Positions 62,598-64,000 of a stretch of DNA of 64,000 nt are shown in pieces. The DNA lies in assembly GCA_050290225.1 (NCBI GenBank), contig JBNKHG010000068.1, positions 5,341 to 69,340 on the forward strand. Direction: 5' to 3'. The DNA is from JBNKHG01 sp050290225 (GTDB lineage Bacteria > Pseudomonadota > Gammaproteobacteria > Pseudomonadales > Cellvibrionaceae). The first letter of the stretch is position 1. Each line of letters starts with the position of its first letter. A program made the position numbers and the translations under genes. The notes below the pieces were generated by a model that saw only the letters and a program-made list of their open reading frames with translations, did not search any database and was not told the origin of the DNA.

Positions 62598-63758
62598 GTG
62601 TGCTGAGCCAGAAATTCGTCGAATAATACTCTATACTTTCTTCAGGGTGATTAACATTACTGGGGGAAGTTATATGATGGGTAGACCAAAGGCAGAACTG
62701 GTTTTAAATGCAGATGAAAAGGAGCAATTGGCGTCTTGGTCTCGACGCAGAAAAACGGCAAAAGCTCTGGCATTTCGCTCAAGGATTGTTCTCGAGTGCG
62801 CCAAAGGCCTTGCGAATACTGAGGTGGCAGAGAAGCTCCAAACGTCCAATCAGACGGTCTGCAAATGGAGAAATCGGTTTGTACAGTTTCGACTGGAAGG
62901 GCTACAAGATTCACCGCGTTCCGGTGCCCCTCGCAGTGTTGACGACAAGAAGGTGGAAGAAGTAATTACTAAAACATTGGAGAGTACACCAAAAGACGCA
63001 ACGCATTGGAGCACGCGATCCATGGCTGCGCAAACTGGGGTGTCGCAAAGGACGATTCAACGTATCTGGAAGGCGTTCGGACTGCAACCACATCGCCTAG
63101 AAACGTTTAAGTTGTCGACAGATCCACTTTTTGTCGAAAAAACTCGAGACATAGTTGGTTTGTACATGGAGCCTCCCATGAAGGCGATGGTGCTTTGTGT
63201 CGACGAAAAGAGTCAGATACAAGCTCTGGACAGAACCCAGCCGATTTTACCGCTAGCGCCAGGAATACCAGAGCGGCGAACGCATGACTATATGCGCCAT
63301 GGCACGACTACATTATTTGCGGCGCTGGATATTGCAACTGGAAAGGTAATCGGTGAACTTCACCGAAGACACAGGAGCAGCGAGTTTTTGAAGTTTCTGA
63401 GGACAATCGACAAGAACACGCCACCGGAGATGGATTTACATCTGATAATGGATAACTACGGTACACATAAAACCGAGAAAGTGAAAAACTGGCTTAATCG
63501 TCATCCTCGATTTCATGTGCACTTTACGCCAACTTCGGCATCCTGGCTTAACCAGGTTGAACGGTGGTTTGCAACACTTACTCAGAAGCAGATAAGACGT
63601 GGAACTCACCACTCAACACAGGCCTTGGAGAAATCCATCAGGGAATATTTGAAAATGTACAACGAAGAACCGAAGCCATTTGTTTGGACGAAATCAGCAG
63701 ATGAGATCTTGGATAGCATTGCTTGATTTTGTCAACGAACTTCTGGCTCAGCACACTA
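62596..63758 (+). mobile_element. Complete IS630-family insertion sequence
   Basis: The ends are inverted repeats: the left end begins GTGTGCTGAGCCAGAA (from 62598), and the right end is its reverse complement ending at 63756. Beyond these 16 identical bases the match continues with two mismatches to about 26. Each end is flanked by TA (62596-62597 and 63757-63758), the typical IS630/Tc1 target duplication. One transposase gene lies inside. The ends and the open gene suggest an intact, recently active copy. Confidence 0.92.
62677..63726 (+). CDS. IS630 family transposase
   Basis: DDE transposase of about 349 residues from the ATG at 62677 (MGRPKAELVLNADEKEQ); in-frame alternatives at 62647 and 62674. 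The N-terminal helix-turn-helix is ANTEVAEKLQTSNQTVCKWR. The catalytic residues are visible in CVDEKSQIQALDRTQP (first D), LIMDNYGTHKTEKV (second D) and SASWLNQVERWFATLT (E). No frameshift is present, so the protein should be functional. Confidence 0.93.
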   Translation: MGRPKAELVLNADEKEQLASWSRRRKTAKALAFRSRIVLECAKGLANTEVAEKLQTSNQTVCKWRNRFVQFRLEGLQDSPRSGAPRSVDDKKVEEVITKTLESTPKDATHWSTRSMAAQTGVSQRTIQRIWKAFGLQPHRLETFKLSTDPLFVEKTRDIVGLYMEPPMKAMVLCVDEKSQIQALDRTQPILPLAPGIPERRTHDYMRHGTTTLFAALDIATGKVIGELHRRHRSSEFLKFLRTIDKNTPPEMDLHLIMDNYGTHKTEKVKNWLNRHPRFHVHFTPTSASWLNQVERWFATLTQKQIRRGTHHSTQALEKSIREYLKMYNEEPKPFVWTKSADEILDSIA

Positions 63759-63958
63759 GGGGCCTTACAAAACTGTTTACGTATCGCTAACCATGCAATA
63801 AACTAAATAAACCAAGATCTAATTATAAACCGCAAATTAAATTACCTCAAAGGTTAGAGAACGTGGATTCAAATCTGAGGTGCATCACCTAATCAGGTAG
63901 GAAAAGAGGCCAGCTGAAGGTAAACTTCGCCGCTTTTTCTCCGGCAAGAGATTAAGTG

Positions 63959-64000
63959 ATGATGAAGCAGTACAATCAGCTGGCTTACGAGCAAAGATGC
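63959..64000 (+). CDS. Start of an IS30-type transposase, cut by window end
   Basis: Fourteen codons, MMKQYNQLAYEQRC, match the N-terminus of IS30-family transposases (Y-QL-YEQRC-I). The preceding 60 bp contain CAGCTGAAGGTAAACTTCGC, which could be part of the element's left end. The match is short, so the call rests on a characteristic but brief motif. Confidence 0.6.
   Translation, partial: MMKQYNQLAYEQRC

Overview
The window looks like the chromosome of a heterotrophic, probably marine gammaproteobacterium, most likely Cellvibrionales or a relative. The grounds are RadD, FadB/FadA, Ppc, SelD and MatB of gammaproteobacterial type, large TonB-dependent receptors, a Fec-type sigma/anti-sigma pair and several c-di-GMP proteins. 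The taxonomic placement is inference. Most of the window is GC-rich. From about 55.0 kb to the right end the DNA is clearly AT-richer and carries insertion sequences.

Layout. 0-6.2 kb (minus strand): radD (3' end outside the window), a PA0069-type radical SAM protein, and a PhnD-like periplasmic binding protein overlapping a HAMP/PAS/GGDEF/EAL protein. 6.6-12.2 kb: a homocysteine S-methyltransferase-like gene with a divergent TetR gene, then small unrelated genes (cupin, methyltransferase, NYN/OST-HTH, DUF2750, monooxygenase). 12.4-14.2 kb: a NifA-type upstream site and a GG-N10-GC sigma-54 promoter drive a nifZ-like gene followed by broken SagB-like and GST pieces, a TPR-like gene and a small gene. 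14.7-22.8 kb: selD, a 14-bp tandem array, matB, gabD, a hotdog thioesterase, a YbdL-type aminotransferase and a MATE exporter. 23.1-27.6 kb: two envelope proteins sharing a cysteine module, and an Lrp regulator divergent from a PrnB-like plus kynureninase-like pair. 27.7-35.2 kb: phosphatase, hydrolase, remnants, small proteins and a type II NADH dehydrogenase-like flavoprotein with striking 5' palindromes. 35.5-49.0 kb: fadBA, a CPA2 antiporter, a diguanylate cyclase, a LysR regulator, a shikimate kinase, a divergent Hfq-like protein, ppc, an AraC regulator and alanine dehydrogenase. 49.4-52.8 kb: a TonB-dependent receptor with an alpha/beta hydrolase. 53.4-58.2 kb: ECF sigma factor, FecR and an STN-domain TonB-dependent receptor. 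58.4-62.1 kb: a GPH-type transporter, thiamine-diphosphate E1 alpha and beta subunits and a free-standing lipoyl domain. The right end holds an IS3 OrfA remnant, a complete IS630 element and the start of an IS30-type transposase.

How the genes fit together. fadBA completes fatty acid beta-oxidation. matB, gabD and the thioesterase could handle small acyl-CoAs and semialdehydes. The PrnB-like/kynureninase-like pair looks like a two-step indole-ring-opening and cleavage module under an Lrp regulator. The FecI/FecR/STN-receptor set is a surface-signalling system. Its receptor lies in the low-GC segment beside a transporter and an incomplete 2-oxo acid dehydrogenase-like set, which suggests an acquired uptake-and-catabolism island. 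The nif-type promoter implies that the strain, or an ancestor, carries nitrogenase genes elsewhere.
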